Source: Leptolyngbya iicbica LK (lineage in GTDB: Bacteria; Cyanobacteriota; Cyanobacteriia; Phormidesmidales; Phormidesmidaceae). From it: a DNA stretch of 64,000 nt. Location of the stretch: contig NZ_QVFV01000001.1 of NCBI RefSeq assembly GCF_004212215.1, forward strand, positions 1,469,529 to 1,533,528, read 5' to 3'. The notes below the pieces were generated by a model that did no database searches, was not told where the DNA came from, and saw only the letters and a list, made by a program, of their open reading frames with translations. Shown in pieces: positions 1 to 8,070 of this stretch. The position numbers were made by a program, and so were the translations under genes. Each line of letters begins with the position of its first letter. Position 1 is the stretch's first letter.

Positions 1-2
1 TG

Positions 3-233
3 ATTGCCCACAAAGACGAACTCGACGAACTGTTGGAGTCGGCTTGTCGCCAGCTCTATCCCCAGTTGGTGGGCAATGAGTATTGTGTCTTTGGCACGCT
101 CGATCGTAAATCCTGGCGCGAAGGCCACCACAGCTCTTCCCTAGAGGATTTGCTGGACACCCTGCACGACTTCAAGCGGTACCTCGAATTTGAGCCGCCC
201 CGCTATGTCTGGGTCTTTGAGGGCGACGATTAA
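3..233 (+). CDS. hypothetical protein, 3' part only
   Basis: The reading frame is open from the left edge of the window, so the start lies outside. The visible 76 residues are acidic and rich in aromatic residues, and end in VWVFEGDD. A TTG at 33 could serve as a start, but the frame stays open upstream of it with similar composition (HKDELDELLESA), so a longer gene is more likely. I recognise no domain, and no membrane segment is visible. It is followed after 37 bp by a gene on the opposite strand, so the two genes converge. Confidence 0.6.
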   Translation: MAHKDELDELLESACRQLYPQLVGNEYCVFGTLDRKSWREGHHSSSLEDLLDTLHDFKRYLEFEPPRYVWVFEGDD

Positions 234-270
234 GCCGAAAGGTAAATCGCCTCAAAATAGAGAGCATCGG

Positions 271-813
271 TTAACGTTCATGAAACCCGATCACGTCTAA
301 ATCCGCTGCCGTCCAATTTTGGTAGTAGCCCGTTTGCCGCAACGACTGGGTGACCTGATTGAGAAAGGGAGTCGACTGAATCGAGAGATGTGGATAGGGC
401 GATCGCCGCGTATACACCCCTTGGATATTGAAATTATCCTCAGGATGACCACCAAAGGCCATTAACTCTAGCGGTAGCAGGTGTAGATTGAGCGCCTCGA
501 CAAATGACTCCATCGCGGCCAAAGACATCCCTGCTGGCCGGGGATGAATCATGATGAGGATTTCTGACCCAGCATCCCGAGTAAAGTCAGTCACTAGCTC
601 CATGAATTGGGAGTCTGGTTCCACCTCGTTCTGAGTGAAGGGGTACACCTGAAATTGGATGGTGTTGTCTAAACGAGCTTTGCGAGCAAAGGGACATACT
701 GGCAAATCACCAAAAACGGGATGGGGAACTTCGACAAACTCTCGTAAGTACGCCATCATGGCGTCAATTACGACTTCGTTTGGCTGACTCACGTAAAACT
801 CCTTTGACCGCAA
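271..813 (-). CDS. DUF1415-like protein
   Basis: This 180-residue soluble protein of unknown function has several landmarks that recall the DUF1415 family. They are CPFARKAR near residue 41, an IHP element near residue 89, a histidine-proline-acidic stretch (GHPEDNF) near residue 121, and the ending YTRRSPYPHL near residues 134-143. In DUF1415 proteins the corresponding blocks are LCPFA, IHP, FHPDYQF and NYTNRSPYP. No enzymatic activity is established for that family as far as I know. There is no signal peptide or membrane segment. The gene stands alone, convergent with the partial gene on its left. The gene call is secure; the family assignment is from memory of the motif order and is moderate. 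Confidence 0.6.
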   Translation of the reverse strand: MRSKEFYVSQPNEVVIDAMMAYLREFVEVPHPVFGDLPVCPFARKARLDNTIQFQVYPFTQNEVEPDSQFMELVTDFTRDAGSEILIMIHPRPAGMSLAAMESFVEALNLHLLPLELMAFGGHPEDNFNIQGVYTRRSPYPHLSIQSTPFLNQVTQSLRQTGYYQNWTAADLDVIGFHER

Positions 814-975
814 CTTAACAACTCGGGCTCAATGAGCCTCAATCCGGAGTTAACCTAACACAAGCAATTGCTCAACCTCAGATTTGGCAACGTTCTCAGG
901 GCGAGGATGGCAACCTCAATTACGCGGCGCAACGCTCAACGAACAAGTCGCCGTGAGTCGCGCCCTAGCCCATTC

Positions 976-1599
976 CTAACTTGCTGCCGCTAACCGAGTG
1001 CTGAGCGTTGCTGTCGAAATTTTGTAGACCACTTCATCTAATACATGCCCCGTCAGTGCAGTGATCACTTGCTCACGAAAGACTACCCCGCCCAGCGCTT
1101 CCGGAATTTTGCGGCTGGCGATATTAGCCCGATCCACGGGATAAATGACGTAGTCGAACGCTAACGTTTGCACAAGCCAGCGGGCCACCGTGCAAATCGC
1201 TTCGCGACCATAGCCCTGCCCCTGAGCACTTTGCTTAATCCAAATGCCGAGTTCGGGCGATCGCGGCCCTTGAGTGAGATGTACGCCGCAACAGCCCAAA
1301 AACCCATCATCAGACAGCGTAATCGCCAGCACTAGCTCCGTCTGACTTTCCATGGCCGCCCGCGATCGCGCGATGAACTCGAGCGTCTCGTCCAGGTGCT
1401 CTGCTGGCTTAGGATACATGTAGCGCGTCACCGCAGCGTTGAACTCCGCGAACATCACCGCCGCATCCCGTTCCTCCACAGACCGCAAAATGACGCGATC
1501 GCCCACCAGGCACAATGCGGCCAGGTCAGGCGTGGGGGCACATTTGAAGATAAAAGGCTGCACATCAGTTGGCGTCATCACTCCACCCTGGCTGGTCAA
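976..1599 (-). CDS. GNAT-family N-acetyltransferase (RimJ/RimL type)
   Basis: This 207-residue protein is predicted to transfer an acetyl group from acetyl-CoA to an amine; the substrate is unknown. It has the RimJ/RimL-like order: an ILRSVEERDA start block near residue 37, a central strand (DGFLGCCGVHL) near residue 97, then ELGIWIKQSAQGQGYGREA, whose QGQGYG is the pyrophosphate-binding loop of the GNAT fold. A YPVDRANIASRKIPEALG block follows, as is typical of the ribosomal-protein acetyltransferase subgroup. The start is either the first Met or the Met at residue 8. It has no obvious operon partner. Confidence 0.8.
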   Translation of the reverse strand: MTSQGGVMTPTDVQPFIFKCAPTPDLAALCLVGDRVILRSVEERDAAVMFAEFNAAVTRYMYPKPAEHLDETLEFIARSRAAMESQTELVLAITLSDDGFLGCCGVHLTQGPRSPELGIWIKQSAQGQGYGREAICTVARWLVQTLAFDYVIYPVDRANIASRKIPEALGGVVFREQVITALTGHVLDEVVYKISTATLSTRLAAAS

Positions 1600-1816
1600 C
1601 AGTCAATTCTCGGAAATGACTACGGCCACCGCCCCTAATTTCCGCATGACGACTTGGCTACGAATGCCTTGCATTCTTGAAGCAAGAGGCCTTTTGATGC
1701 CAGCGAGATCGCCGTCCCCAGTCCTTGCGCAACCTTCACCATGCGATGACATTCGCCAGATTTTTCAGCCGTTGCCTTGAGATTCTGGCATCTCCTTTGT
1801 AGACTCAGTTTGCACT

Positions 1817-2224
1817 GTGATGATAAAGGCTATGGAAGACACGCCCGTGTTGTCAGAATTTGAGGCAGCCCCCACGCTCGCTGGAGTAGATGAGTTACCA
1901 CCCGACGCCTATTTGACTGTGGATGATGTGCAAAAACAGATCAAGCGATCGCGCGCTTCGGTCTATCGCTATGCCAACACGCATCCCGACATCTTGAACC
2001 CGCCCTTTGATGCCGATAAGCTCAATCCCGAGGTACGGCGCGATCGCGACGATCCCCTCCTATTTCACCCTCGCGAAGTGCGACGATTTGCCCAAGACAT
2101 TCTCGGGCTCAACCCCACTATCACCGTGCAACCGTCCGAAGAGACCACCACCCAAGAAATTCTCAAAGCCATCCTGAGCGAATTGCGCGCCATTCGCCAG
2201 CAGTTAGAAGCGCAATCAGACTAG
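1817..2224 (+). CDS. small DNA-binding-like protein with helix-turn-helix
   Basis: The protein has 135 residues. After an acidic N-terminus, residues about 32-60 (YLTVDDVQKQIKRSRASVYR) look like a helix-turn-helix of the excisionase/MerR type, in which the second helix RSRASVYRYAN would read DNA. A basic/acidic middle (PEVRRDRDDPLLFHPREVRRF) follows, then a C-terminal helix (ILSELRAIRQQLEAQ) that could form a short coiled coil for dimerisation. The start may be any of several closely spaced Mets: 1817, 1820 or 1832. Similar small proteins of unknown role occur in cyanobacteria. No phage or integrase genes adjoin it, so a chromosomal regulator is more likely than an excisionase. The function is inferred from the fold only. 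Confidence 0.6.
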   Translation: MMIKAMEDTPVLSEFEAAPTLAGVDELPPDAYLTVDDVQKQIKRSRASVYRYANTHPDILNPPFDADKLNPEVRRDRDDPLLFHPREVRRFAQDILGLNPTITVQPSEETTTQEILKAILSELRAIRQQLEAQSD

Positions 2225-2598
2225 TCCCGAGCAAACTTGGAGCGTGACAACTGCACCACCCACTACACGGCCCATATCCCTAAGGGGTGATCGTCGCACA
2301 GTGCCCCGCATTCAAGGCACATGAGCATCCTTTAAAGTTAAGGAAAGGAAAAACAGCTCACCATTGATATTTATTTACAATTTTCGTGTACAGTATGTTG
2401 TTCAACTCACAATTTACGCAGAGTTTATTCGCTACTGTAGATGTCAATTGGGCCTGCCGACCTTAGAGAGCCTAAAGTTTCTCTAAGCTTTCTTGCAGAT
2501 TGCAATCTGCTTTGAGTTACGCTGTGCTCAATTGGAAGACTAGAGTATGTGGGTCTGTACGCACTGTTTGCAATTTCTGGTATTGTCATCGCGTCTTT
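2225..2598. other. intergenic region with paired dyads
   Basis: There is no credible gene in these 374 bp. The left part is AT-rich around 2360-2420, as expected for promoter DNA. The right part carries the two inverted repeats listed separately, placed about 90-140 bp before the small membrane protein gene at 2599. Confidence 0.5.
2462..2510. promoter_or_regulatory. two adjacent perfect dyads upstream of small membrane protein gene
   Basis: The first dyad has 8-bp arms CTTAGAGA (2462-2469) and TCTCTAAG (2480-2487). The second is a perfect 16-bp palindrome, GCAGATTGCAATCTGC (2495-2510). They lie 7 bp apart and precede the ATG at 2599. Either could be an operator or an RNA hairpin in the leader; neither is followed by a T tract, so a terminator is unlikely. 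The function is inference. Confidence 0.4.
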
Positions 2599-2784
2599 AT
2601 GGAATCTGCTAATACCTCCGAGAATGCCTCGGAACCTCCGAGTAGTCGCCTTTCTCACGTTGTCGGCACGGTCATTGCACTGTTGACGCTAATGCTACCG
2701 CTTCTAGCGATCGCACATTACTCTGCTGTAGATCCGCCTCCTGCCACCTTACCCAGCTATCCACTATCGCGATCGCCTGAATAA
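2599..2784 (+). CDS. small single-span membrane protein, hypothetical
   Basis: This 61-residue protein has a polar, Ser/Glu-rich N-terminus (about 20 residues), one strongly hydrophobic segment (VVGTVIALLTLMLPLLAIA, about residues 22-40), and a Pro-rich tail (DPPPATLPSYPLS). That predicts a single membrane span. The frame is open further upstream to 2500, but the ATG at 2599 begins a more protein-like sequence and leaves the upstream dyads non-coding. No family is recognised. It is followed by an inverted repeat that may end its transcript. Confidence 0.5.
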   Translation: MESANTSENASEPPSSRLSHVVGTVIALLTLMLPLLAIAHYSAVDPPPATLPSYPLSRSPE

Positions 2785-2828
2785 ATGATTGATGAGGATC
2801 CCAGCATCCCTCTAGGGTTGATTGGCGT

Positions 2829-2852
2829 CTTCGCCTAAAATGCTAGGCGAAG
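2829..2852. terminator. candidate hairpin terminator
   Basis: A perfect inverted repeat has arms CTTCGCCTA and TAGGCGAAG and a 6-nt loop, 45 bp after the stop of the small membrane protein gene. Only a weak T-containing tail follows (CGTTGTCTTGT), so intrinsic termination would be inefficient. Confidence 0.4.
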
Positions 2853-3000
2853 CGTTGTCTTGTGCTGGTCAGAGTTGAAATCGCTGACTCGATTCGGTGA
2901 CTTCATCACGGCTCTGTCGTTAGCGGCATCCCTCTGAGCAGACATCGGGAGTATTTGGCTCCACAACGCTTGCCGACCACATCATATCTGGAGACGCATT

Positions 3001-3510
3001 GTGGATTTATCTCGGATTCCCGCTCAGCCTGAGCCTGGTCTAATCAATGTTCTGATTGAAATTCCGGCGGGCAGCAAAAACAAGTACGAATTTGACAAAG
3101 ATATGGGGGCCATGATCTTAGATCGCGTCCTCTTTTCTTCGGTGCAATATCCCTACGACTATGGCTTTGTGCCCAACACCCTCGCCGATGATGGTGATCC
3201 ACTAGATGGCATGGTGCTGATGGATCAGCCAACCTTTCCGGGATGTGTGATTGCGGCTCGACCCATTGGCATGTTGGAAATGGTCGATGGCGGCGATCGC
3301 GATGAAAAAATTCTCTGCGTACCCGCCGAAGATCCACGCTATGCCAAGGTGATGTCTTTAGATGACATTGCTACCCATCGCCTCGACGAAATTGCGGAAT
3401 TCTTTGGCACGTATAAAAACCTCGAAAAGAAAGAGGTGCAAATTTTGGGCTGGCAAAACGTCGATAAAGTGAAGCCCTTAGTGCAGCAATGCATTGACGC
3501 AGTCAAATAA
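3001..3510 (+). CDS. ppa: inorganic pyrophosphatase
   Basis: Soluble family I pyrophosphatase, which hydrolyses PPi to two phosphates and so pulls forward biosynthetic reactions in the cytoplasm. The 169 residues match the usual bacterial size. The family signature, with its metal-binding aspartates, is seen as DDGDPLDG near residues 64-71. The preceding block [13 protein letters not shown] and the later VPAEDPRY are also typical. Translation appears to begin at a GTG at 3001, giving the standard start [13 protein letters not shown]. The gene is monocistronic, with about 215 bp of upstream non-coding DNA. Confidence 0.95.
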   Translation: MDLSRIPAQPEPGLINVLIEIPAGSKNKYEFDKDMGAMILDRVLFSSVQYPYDYGFVPNTLADDGDPLDGMVLMDQPTFPGCVIAARPIGMLEMVDGGDRDEKILCVPAEDPRYAKVMSLDDIATHRLDEIAEFFGTYKNLEKKEVQILGWQNVDKVKPLVQQCIDAVK

Positions 3511-3841
3511 CCTGGTCGCTGAGTATCGATGTTCAGTGGGGATGGGTATCCTGATAAACAATGAGGCGGAATGAGGCGGTCGATGTTGACTACCTCACCA
3601 CTGTCCAGACAGTGTACTGCGCTGGTGAGACGGGTTTCCCATCTCCGACTAATCACGATGCTCGGCTCGTTTAATCCGGAGCGGGAGCTGAGCGTTAGAG
3701 TAATAAAAGCCACTAAACTTTCCTGAACATACTGAAAAGCGCCAGAATATTTATCAATCAAGTGCTTCGCAATCGACTTTAGGCGACCGTTATTCATGCC
3801 AGCGATTACGTAACCTAACCTTCTAGTTGTTGTTTTTCTCC
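3511..3841. other. intergenic region, nothing recognised
   Basis: I find no credible gene on either strand of these 331 bp and no clear hairpin with a T tract. The open frames here on the minus strand are antisense or lack plausible protein composition. It presumably holds the promoter of the following MBL-fold gene. Confidence 0.4.
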
Positions 3842-4753
3842 ATGCCAGACACAGATGCTTCAATGCTGACAGAAAGTAATTCGACACCTGCAGAAGGGGT
3901 GCAAGCTACGGTGATGTCAGCAACCGAATGTTTGACGGTTAAGTTTTGGGGCGTACGCGGTAGTGTGCCGACACCGGGGGCTGACACCGTTCGATATGGC
4001 GGCAATACCGCTTGCGTAGAAATTCAACTGCCCGGGCATCGGCTGGTGTTTGACGGTGGGACGGGGCTGCGAGTGCTGGGCAAACACTTGCTCGAAGCTG
4101 GCCATCCCGTCAGTGCCCACATCTTTTTTACCCACACCCACTGGGACCGCATTCAAGGATTTCCTTTTTTTGGACCTGCATTTATCGCTGGCAACCATTT
4201 TGATGTATATGGCGCGACTGCTGCGAATGGCGCATCCATCAAGCAGCGCCTGACGGATCAAATGCTGCGGCCTAATTTCTTCACGCCGCTGCAGAATATG
4301 TCATCCACTATGGAATTTCATAACATTGCCGCCGGCAACGTGATTCACCTGGATGATGATGTCACGGTCGAAACGATCGCGCTCAACTCTGCGACCAGCG
4401 CACTCGGCTTCCGAGTCAACTATGCGGGCAAGTCAGTCGTTTACGCGACCGATAGTTATAGTACAGAGGCTGGCCCCGACCCGAGCTTGTTGTATCTGGC
4501 TCAAGGGGCAGAGTTACTGGTGTATGGCGGCACTTACTCGGAGCCAGTATATGCCAGTATGGGCGACGACCCCCAGGCAATGTCTTGTGACCAAAGTATT
4601 GCGATTGCCGAAAAGACCCAAGTCAAAGAAATGATCTTGTTTCATCACAATCCACGCCACGATGATGACTACCTTGATCATCTCGAAATGGAAATCCATA
4701 ATCGCTGTCCACAATTGCGTCTAGCGCGTGAAGGGATGACGCTCCAGCCTTAA
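3842..4753 (+). CDS. metallo-beta-lactamase-fold protein with altered metal site
   Basis: This 303-residue protein has the PhnP/RNase Z-like MBL fold. VKFWGVRGSVPTPG begins the first strands (about residues 31-44), followed by YGGNTACVEI and FFTHTHWDRIQGFPFF. In the classical motif HxHxDH the final His is Arg here (His98, His100, Asp102, Arg103). The later YATDSY keeps an Asp. The stretch that in relatives reads roughly YDATY...GWGHST is here YGGTYSE...MGDDPQAMSCDQ, so an acidic residue and a His that could bind metal are missing. FHHNPRHDDDYLD near the C-terminus is conserved in style. It may have reduced or altered hydrolase activity. The ATG at 3842 is chosen over an upstream TTG. Confidence 0.8.
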   Translation: MPDTDASMLTESNSTPAEGVQATVMSATECLTVKFWGVRGSVPTPGADTVRYGGNTACVEIQLPGHRLVFDGGTGLRVLGKHLLEAGHPVSAHIFFTHTHWDRIQGFPFFGPAFIAGNHFDVYGATAANGASIKQRLTDQMLRPNFFTPLQNMSSTMEFHNIAAGNVIHLDDDVTVETIALNSATSALGFRVNYAGKSVVYATDSYSTEAGPDPSLLYLAQGAELLVYGGTYSEPVYASMGDDPQAMSCDQSIAIAEKTQVKEMILFHHNPRHDDDYLDHLEMEIHNRCPQLRLAREGMTLQP

Positions 4754-4863
4754 GCCGAGAGCACGAGTCGTCGGGAGCAAATCATTCAGCACTCATCTTG
4801 ATTGCGTCGCCCTGCTGAGAATAGTTTTACCCTGTGACTATGGATGATTCACGGTGAGTAACG

Positions 4864-5238
4864 ATGCAATTATTTTTGGCGATCGCAGCAATTTTGGGAG
4901 GACTCGCCGTAGCAGGGGGAGCCTTCGCGAGTCATGCCTTACAAAATCAATTGACTGAGCGCGCGATCGCCGTTTTCAACACTGGCGTCCGCTATCAGAT
5001 GTACCATGCGCTGGCACTGCTAACAGTCGCCATGCTGTTAGGGACAGCCAAACAAGCTTTACCGTGGCTGACGGCAGCAGGTTGGTGTTTCATCGTCGGA
5101 GTCATACTGTTTTCGGGCAGTTTATACCTCATCAGCTTGGCCGGGCTCAAAGCCTTTGGTCCCGTCACGCCGATTGGTGGGGTTGCGTTTATTGCAGGTT
5201 GGGTCTGTCTAGCCGTTGCTGCCCTGAGATGGGCGTAG
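4864..5238 (+). CDS. DUF423 family small membrane protein
   Basis: This 124-residue protein has four hydrophobic segments (about residues 3-25, 42-60, 66-86 and 97-120). The family-typical opening is ILGGLAVAGGAFASHAL, with later VRYQMYHALALL and FSGSLYLISLAG. These match the DUF423/YgdD-TMEM256 family of inner-membrane proteins, whose function is unknown. The length is normal for the family. It follows the MBL gene by 110 bp in the same direction and may share its transcript. Confidence 0.85.
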   Translation: MQLFLAIAAILGGLAVAGGAFASHALQNQLTERAIAVFNTGVRYQMYHALALLTVAMLLGTAKQALPWLTAAGWCFIVGVILFSGSLYLISLAGLKAFGPVTPIGGVAFIAGWVCLAVAALRWA

Positions 5239-5761
5239 ATCATCCTGGGCCAACTTTGCAACTAGAAAAGTAAATTCCCGCTACTGACATAGGTGGATCA
5301 ATTGCAGAGAGAGACTCAGCTGTTGATGCGATCGCGGTCCCAGAGTCCCCTGACCCAAGTGCTGGCAATCTCTAGCCTTCCTGAGAAAAGTCAACGCAGA
5401 AGAGACACAATCACGTCTTACTTGAAATCTTTAAAGAAGTAAAATATTTCAACTCAAAACGTTGACCAGCATGAGACTCAACACTGCTTGTTAGCAGAAT
5501 CATCTGGAGCAGCTGCTTGCCATTTGCAGCGACAACAGATATTGCAGTTTGTTGATTTTTGCATCGCTGGCCCATGTTTTGAAACATAGAATGTGGGCGT
5601 GTAAAGGTTTATAGTCCCTCTTGAGAAGGCTGTCATCTCGTTGTCGATAATATGAGCACAGCGATTCCCGCTCGAGGCTTTGCTATTAGCTAATCATTCA
5701 TATTCATTAGCGAAAAGCTGTTTGAGCGATCGCTAAACTTAAGGTTATTGATTAACGGAAA
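5239..5761. other. intergenic region, nothing firm
   Basis: These 523 bp are moderately AT-rich with no convincing gene. A short palindrome, ATGTTTTGAAACAT, lies at 5574-5587. The segment from about 5700 to 5760 is AT-rich and contains TTGAGC and TTATTG spaced 17 bp apart, a weak promoter-like pair before the next gene. Confidence 0.35.
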
Positions 5762-5983
5762 GTGAAGAAAATGCCCCATCCTGCACCCAGCAAAGTCTAT
5801 GAAAATTTGCAGAAACTCGCCACTGCAGATACTGCACAAAGCGCTGAATATCGGCAAGATGCAGTTGAAGTGTTAGCTGACCTGGATGTTGACGTTGATG
5901 TGCGCCAGGAGATCGCCGATCGCCTCGACGACGCCAACCACCTCATGACCCTCAACAACGTTGATGGCGAAGACAGTTACTAA
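5762..5983 (+). CDS. small acidic hypothetical protein
   Basis: This protein of 73 residues from the GTG at 5762, or 70 from the ATG at 5771, is rich in Asp, Glu and Ala, with predicted helices (SKVYENLQKLATA; RQEIADRLDDANHLM) and an acidic middle containing DLDVDVDV. No domain is recognised and there is no membrane segment. The composition looks like a genuine soluble protein rather than random translation. A strong inverted repeat at 6134-6165 lies downstream and may end the transcript. Confidence 0.5.
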   Translation: MKKMPHPAPSKVYENLQKLATADTAQSAEYRQDAVEVLADLDVDVDVRQEIADRLDDANHLMTLNNVDGEDSY

Positions 5984-6133
5984 CTATTCCGTGAGCCGAA
6001 AGCGACGAAGACTCGGTTCAGTGAACAATACATCGCAGTCCGCAGTCAGGTACCAACAGACAAGGGGCTTAAGCTACTTGTTCCGCAGCATGGGAATGTA
6101 CGGAGCTATTACGCGGCGCTATATAAAACAATG

Positions 6134-6165
6134 GGGTTCAGCCTGACTAAATCAAGGCTGAACCC
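6134..6165. terminator. hairpin terminator between convergent genes
   Basis: A perfect 11-bp inverted repeat, GGGTTCAGCCT / AGGCTGAACCC, has a 10-nt loop and sits between the plus-strand small acidic gene and the minus-strand desaturase gene that converges on it. There is no long T tract on either side, so it may act as a bidirectional barrier or an mRNA 3' end stabiliser. Confidence 0.5.
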
Positions 6166-6204
6166 GATGTCGCTGAAGGCAGACGGTTGACCTTAGCCGC
6201 CGTT

Positions 6205-7131
6205 TTAGCGATTGGCCGATAATTGCGGCTTGGGAGATTCTCGTTGCGGTCTAGCCGCCTGCCCTAACTGGTTGCTATCGTTGGCCCGCTTCAACAGCGA
6301 CTGTTCGGTGGGCAGGTGCAAACGTGAGGCTAACGAGACTCGCTCTAGCAGCCGAATGAACTGAAAAGTAGGATCAGGCAAATAGGTCACTTTGCCATTT
6401 TGTAAAGTAATGCCGTGGCGACTAGAATGAGCGATCGCATGGTGCAGGTTATGCCACCCCTCGCCCAGCGTCAGTACTGCCACCAGGGCATTATTACGGC
6501 TATTATCCCCCGTGCGAAAAGGTTGTTGACCAACTAAATGACATAGAGAATTCACCGTCTGCACCCCATGAAACAAGAGGGTGGTACTCAGGCAAAATGC
6601 TCCAAAATATTCGACACCACCAATACCGTACGAGAGCAAACACAACGCCACTAATGGCATAAAGTGAACGCGATCAAGTCGCCTTAAAAAAGGATCCTGC
6701 TCCACATCGACAGGCAATTTAGCTGGAAAAAACCAGCGCGAGAATAGCCAGCCTCCTTGTGACCAGTAAATTTTATTCACTCCGGGGAGTGGCCGACAGG
6801 GCGAGTGAGCATCCACCGCTTGGTCAGAATGTTGGTGATGGGCCAGATGATGGGCCTTCCACCAACTAGGGCCCATCTGCCCAGCCGCCGCACCGACTAA
6901 GCAACCCACCCATAGCACCAGCTTCGGAGCTCGATAGCTATTGTGGGTAAGCAACCGATGATAAATCGCAGTGGTGGCTAGCATACGGATGCCGTACCAG
7001 CCCACAGCCCAAGCGATCGCGCCCCAAGATATCCCTGTCGTCAAAATCAACAAGGCACCGCAATGACTGAAGAGGATCAGTGTTGGGCCAAGTCCGTAAG
7101 CCAGGATGGTCAGCGGAGAATACTGCCGCAT
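6205..7131 (-). CDS. acyl-lipid/acyl-CoA delta-9-type fatty acid desaturase
   Basis: A membrane di-iron desaturase that introduces a double bond into fatty acyl chains. In cyanobacteria DesC-type enzymes act on acyl-lipids using ferredoxin; that role here is inferred. All three histidine boxes are present: HRLLTH, HHLAHHQHSD and EGWHNLHH. Several hydrophobic segments flank them, as in the family. The 308-residue form from the ATG at 7131 (MRQYSPLTIL) has the usual length. The frame is open to 7203, but the additional 24 residues look unlike the family. The third box is HNLHH where typical cyanobacterial DesC has HNNHH, so it may belong to a side branch. It stands alone. Confidence 0.85.
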   Translation of the reverse strand: MRQYSPLTILAYGLGPTLILFSHCGALLILTTGISWGAIAWAVGWYGIRMLATTAIYHRLLTHNSYRAPKLVLWVGCLVGAAAGQMGPSWWKAHHLAHHQHSDQAVDAHSPCRPLPGVNKIYWSQGGWLFSRWFFPAKLPVDVEQDPFLRRLDRVHFMPLVALCLLSYGIGGVEYFGAFCLSTTLLFHGVQTVNSLCHLVGQQPFRTGDNSRNNALVAVLTLGEGWHNLHHAIAHSSRHGITLQNGKVTYLPDPTFQFIRLLERVSLASRLHLPTEQSLLKRANDSNQLGQAARPQRESPKPQLSANR

Positions 7132-7214
7132 ATTTATTTTGTAAGCCCCATATTTAGCAAGCCTTAGTCTAACGACATATAGGGGCGCCCACGATGCCGA
7201 CAAAATCGTAGCTC

Positions 7215-7225
7215 ATCTCAAATGG
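7215..7225. repeat. solo copy of IS-end core
   Basis: ATCTCAAATGG matches the core of the terminal inverted repeat of the decayed insertion sequence that starts about 90 bp further on. Taken as its reverse complement it reads CCATTTGAGAT. It may be a relic of an earlier insertion or a chance match. Confidence 0.3.
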
Positions 7226-7315
7226 CTGGAAACGATTCATCGGGAAGGATGAAGAGACTCGTGGCAGGTAATGCCCACAATCCCAAAATCACCGTCCACA
7301 ATAGTTATCCACATA

Positions 7316-7861
7316 GAGCCTATTTGAGATCTTTCGGTATTTCCGTCAAAGAAAACCATGATGTCTAGTTCCTTAGTCACCATGGCTTATTCCAGCGGTT
7401 TGGCGGATGCCGAACGGAAACTCCTCGAACGCCTCTTGCCCGAGATCTTGCTCCCCAAACAGCAGACTCGACCGCTTGAATGGAGCTATCGCGAGATTAT
7501 CGACGGCATCCTTTATCGCCTCAAGAATGGTTGTAACTGGGCGGACCGGACCTGTCCCGAGACTAGCCACCTTATTCGACGGTGTATTGGCACTACAAGC
7601 AGTGGCGTGTAGACGGTACTTTGGCGCGACTGATGACGGTTCAGCATGAGCGGGGAGGTCGGAAACAAGCCCCACGGGATTTGTCCCCGTCAAAGCCCGG
7701 TGGGTACTGGAGCGCTCGAATGCGTAGATGGAACGCTGCAAGAGTGTGACGCAGAACTTTGAGCACACCTTCGACCATGCCAAAGCTCAACTGGATCTGT
7801 GTTTCATCAGGCTCATGTTCAAGCGACTGGCAGCCGCTACTTAGCGATCTCAAATGGGTTC
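7316..7861 (+). mobile_element. decayed IS5-family insertion sequence with intact ends
   Basis: Both ends can be placed: the left inverted repeat is GAGCCTATTTGAGATC (7316-7331) and the right one, read as reverse complement, is GAACCCATTTGAGATC (7846-7861), 14 of 16 matching. TA lies immediately outside each end, fitting the TA target duplication of some IS5-group elements. The 546-bp length is well under that of a full element of this type (about 0.8-0.9 kb), so an internal part is missing. The transposase inside is broken. Confidence 0.75.
7382..7844 (+). pseudogene. IS5-family transposase, frameshifted and internally deleted
   Basis: The N-terminal part from ATG 7382 (MAYSSGLADAERKLLERLLP, then LKNGCNWADR) is the helical N-terminal domain common in cyanobacterial IS5-type transposases. 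Around 7560 the frame changes and continues as YWHYKQWRVDGTLARLMTV. A third fragment near 7750-7844 reads NFEHTFDHAKAQLDLCFIRL and MFKRLAAAT, the usual C-terminus. The catalytic DDE core between them is largely missing. The product cannot be active, and the element could move only in trans. Confidence 0.75.
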
Positions 7862-8070
7862 TACAAGTCGTCAGGATAACGGCAAGCGGTTTTCATGCTG
7901 TGCGGTTTGCCTTTGCGGGGAATAGCCCTACTGCGGGACCATTAATTCAGACGTGGACTTCACAGCATCACCAGTCTGTGCAGACGCGGAAGACATGCTC
8001 TCAGCCTAGAGAGCTTGGGGCACATCCCAGAAAATTGTAAATTGGGAATGACCTGCACCCTGGTAACACC

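Noticed and set aside
3339..3887. 182-codon minus-strand open frame
   Set aside because: It overlaps the ends of ppa and the start of the MBL gene antisense, and its sequence shows no protein-like pattern.
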